Shown here: positions 13,568-14,732 of the stretch, one piece after another | Layout of the letters: each line of letters starts with the position of its first letter | Numbering within the stretch: position 1 is the stretch's first letter | NCBI GenBank assembly: GCA_035491935.1 | Contig: DATJJW010000184.1 | Span: 1 to 14,732, forward strand | DNA length: 14,732 bases | Direction: 5' to 3' | From: DATJJW01 sp035491935 | GTDB taxonomy: Bacteria > Pseudomonadota > Alphaproteobacteria > ATCC43930 > CGMCC-115725 | Notes under the pieces: model-generated | Seen by the model: the letters and a program-made list of their open reading frames with translations, nothing else | Databases searched by the model: none | Told to the model about the DNA's origin: nothing | Position numbers and translations under genes: made by a program

Positions 13568-13601
13568 CCCTTATTTGCACCAGGCCCTTATTTGCACTAG
13601 G
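13568..13601. repeat. 17-bp tandem direct repeat (16 of 17 identical)
   Basis: CCCTTATTTGCACCAGG (13568-13584) is followed immediately by CCCTTATTTGCACTAGG (13585-13601), which differs at one base. The pair lies 20 bases before the annotated ATG of the phosphatase gene and 83 bases after the fxsA stop. Each copy contains TTGCAC, which could serve as a -35 box; the first copy has TAGGAA at 17-base spacing (13598-13603). The element may be a two-site operator, a promoter duplication, or a recent slippage duplication. Confidence 0.7.
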
Positions 13602-13621
13602 AACGAATAAATCAGAGGGTC

Positions 13622-14212
13622 ATGTCGGCCGGCTCCCGGTTCGACCGAAGGAATACTGTCTTGTATCTGGTGCGTCACGCGCAGTCGGAGTTCAACGAAT
13701 TCTTCAATCGCACCCGGGTCGATCCCGGCATCGTTGACCCGCGCATCACCGATCAAGGACGCGAACAAGCACGCCAAGCCGCGGCTGTGCTACAAACCAT
13801 GCCGCGCATCCATACACTGCTCAGCAGCCCGTTCACCCGTTCGCTGCAGACCGCCAGCATCATCGCCGAACGCCTTGGCCTCAAGGTCACGGTCGAGCCA
13901 TTGGTGCGCGAACGCGGCGCCTTCATCTGCGATATCGGCACGCCCCGTTCGGCACTGGAGCGAGACTGGCCGCATCTCGATTTCGGCGATCTGCCGGAGG
14001 TGTGGTGGACAGCCGACGCCGAAGCGCTGACCTCGGTCAGCCGCCGCGCCGCCGCTTTCCGGGCCAAGGCGCTGGCCATGCCTGACAGTCGGGGCACTGC
14101 CGTGATCAGCCATTGGGGCTTCATCCTGGCGCTGACCGGCCGGGCGATGGAGAACGGCATGGTCGTCGAATTCGACCCGTCGGAGCCGGGCGAGGCCGAG
14201 CCGCTGGGCTGA
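13622..14212 (+). CDS. Histidine phosphatase superfamily protein (phosphoglycerate-mutase-like)
   Basis: This is a 196-residue cytoplasmic phosphatase. The phosphorylated histidine is His19 in L-V-R-H-A-Q-S-E-F-N (16-25). The phosphate pocket arginines are Arg18 and Arg73 (S-S-P-F-T-R-S-L-Q-T, 68-77), an acidic residue lies at V-R-E-R-G (95-99), and the second histidine is His164 in V-I-S-H-W-G-F (161-167). All active-site landmarks are present. The substrate is not evident; the insert I-C-D-I-G-T-P-R-S-A-L and E-V-W-W distinguish it from glycolytic mutases. The ATG at 13622 has GAGGG only 2 bases away, which is too close. TTG 13661, 8 bases after AAGGA (13648-13652), would begin the protein directly at M-Y-L-V-R-H, which is typical of the family and may be the true start. 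It lies between fxsA and secB. Confidence 0.88.
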   Translation: MSAGSRFDRRNTVLYLVRHAQSEFNEFFNRTRVDPGIVDPRITDQGREQARQAAAVLQTMPRIHTLLSSPFTRSLQTASIIAERLGLKVTVEPLVRERGAFICDIGTPRSALERDWPHLDFGDLPEVWWTADAEALTSVSRRAAAFRAKALAMPDSRGTAVISHWGFILALTGRAMENGMVVEFDPSEPGEAEPLG

Positions 14213-14312
14213 TCCGGCCGGATGTCCGTCATCTCGAAGCCGGGTTGTGAGCGTCGGCGTTTCTATGGTAGCCCAACGCCCGCGATCCCCGCATCACGTG
14301 CCAGGAAACTCC

Positions 14313-14732
14313 ATGTCCGATATTTCGGCCGACGCCGCCAACCTCAACCCGTCCGCCCTGCAGGACAATAATTTCTCGCTGACGATCAATGCACAGTATC
14401 TGCGTGACCTGTCCTTCGAGAATCCGCGGGCGCCGGAAAGCCTGTTGCAGCCGCAAGCCGCGCCGCCCGACATCAGCGTCGATGTCGACGTCAAGGCACG
14501 CCAGGTCGGGCCGGAAGCTTACGAGGTGGTGCTGGGTCTGAAGGTCACGGCGAGCAGTGCCGACAGTCCGCTTTTCGTGGTCGAGATCGATTACGGCGCC
14601 GTCGTCACCATCCGCAACGCGCCTGAGGATTATCTGGGCCTGCTGATCGTGGTCGAGACGCCGCGGCTGCTGTTCCCCTTCGCGCGCGCCATCATCGCCG
14701 ACGCCACCCGCGACGGCGGCTACCCGGCCCTG
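14313..14732 (+). CDS. secB: Protein-export chaperone SecB, N-terminal 140 residues (3' end outside window)
   Basis: ATG 14313 has AGGA (14303-14306) at 6-base spacing, and the frame stays open to the last base of the window. Conserved SecB landmarks are present: Q-Y-L-R-D-L-S-F-E-N-P-R-A-P (28-41), I-S-V-D-V-D-V-K-A-R (54-63), V-V-E-I-D-Y-G (89-95) and V-E-T-P-R-L-L-F-P-F-A-R-A-I-I-A-D-A-T-R-D-G-G-Y-P (114-138). SecB is a tetramer that holds precursor proteins unfolded and delivers them to SecA for export. About 20 C-terminal residues are probably missing, including the end of the helix that contacts SecA. No strong promoter stands out in the 100 bases between the phosphatase stop and this start, so it may be partly co-transcribed. 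Confidence 0.97.
   Translation, partial: MSDISADAANLNPSALQDNNFSLTINAQYLRDLSFENPRAPESLLQPQAAPPDISVDVDVKARQVGPEAYEVVLGLKVTASSADSPLFVVEIDYGAVVTIRNAPEDYLGLLIVVETPRLLFPFARAIIADATRDGGYPAL

Noticed and set aside
14212..14223. ATCCGGCCGGAT, a perfect 12-bp palindrome at the phosphatase stop, as a terminator
   Set aside because: It has no loop and no T-tract, so it cannot act as an intrinsic terminator; GC-rich palindromes of this length are expected occasionally.

Overview
The window is GC-rich chromosomal DNA with strong codon-phase bias. It most likely comes from an alphaproteobacterium of the Rhodospirillales type or a relative. The basis is the gene neighbourhood: a Tim44-domain protein (TimA), MltA, an Smr-domain protein and an XRE regulator run in one direction, and fxsA and secB run divergently from them. 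This order is familiar from alphaproteobacteria. The genus cannot be fixed from the sequence alone. Nothing resembles a phage, transposon, CRISPR array, tRNA or rRNA, and no gene-free stretch exceeds 300 bases; the longest, 539-788, is 250 bases and holds a candidate small RNA.

Left part (1-1979, plus strand): the 3' end of a GNAT acetyltransferase gene of the phosphinothricin-acetyltransferase type; a 98-residue membrane protein of unknown function with its own apparent promoter, whose -10 box sits inside an inverted repeat; a candidate free-standing small RNA at about 603-696 with promoter, 5' hairpin and a textbook intrinsic terminator; and a secreted alpha/beta-hydrolase of the esterase-713 type.

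Middle (2116-9275, minus strand): a two-gene operon, transcribed from about 9275 down to 2116, encoding a bacterial alpha-2-macroglobulin (YfhM type, intact thioester motif) followed 11 bases later by the bifunctional penicillin-binding protein PbpC. The pair is a recognised partnership: PBP1c is thought to patch peptidoglycan at breaches while the macroglobulin traps invading proteases. The macroglobulin here has a plain signal peptide and no lipobox cysteine, so it is predicted to be soluble in the periplasm. The first codons of pbpC carry a six-tract G-quadruplex motif on the coding strand.

Right part: a minus-strand series runs timA, mltA, smr, xre and a 64-residue orphan (12803 down to 9441). 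Its first two genes are envelope proteins, a membrane-anchored Tim44-like protein and a lytic transglycosylase lipoprotein. Divergently on the plus strand lie fxsA, a histidine-phosphatase gene, and the 5' 140 codons of secB, which run off the window. The phosphatase is preceded by a 17-bp near-perfect tandem duplication.

Functionally the window is mostly cell-envelope maintenance: peptidoglycan synthesis and cutting (PbpC, MltA), periplasmic defence (macroglobulin), export chaperoning (SecB) and membrane proteins (FxsA, TimA, the 98-residue protein). No complete undescribed multi-gene system is evident. The least explained elements are the candidate sRNA, the orphan membrane gene with its operator-like repeat, the G-quadruplex at the start of pbpC and the tandem repeat before the phosphatase.
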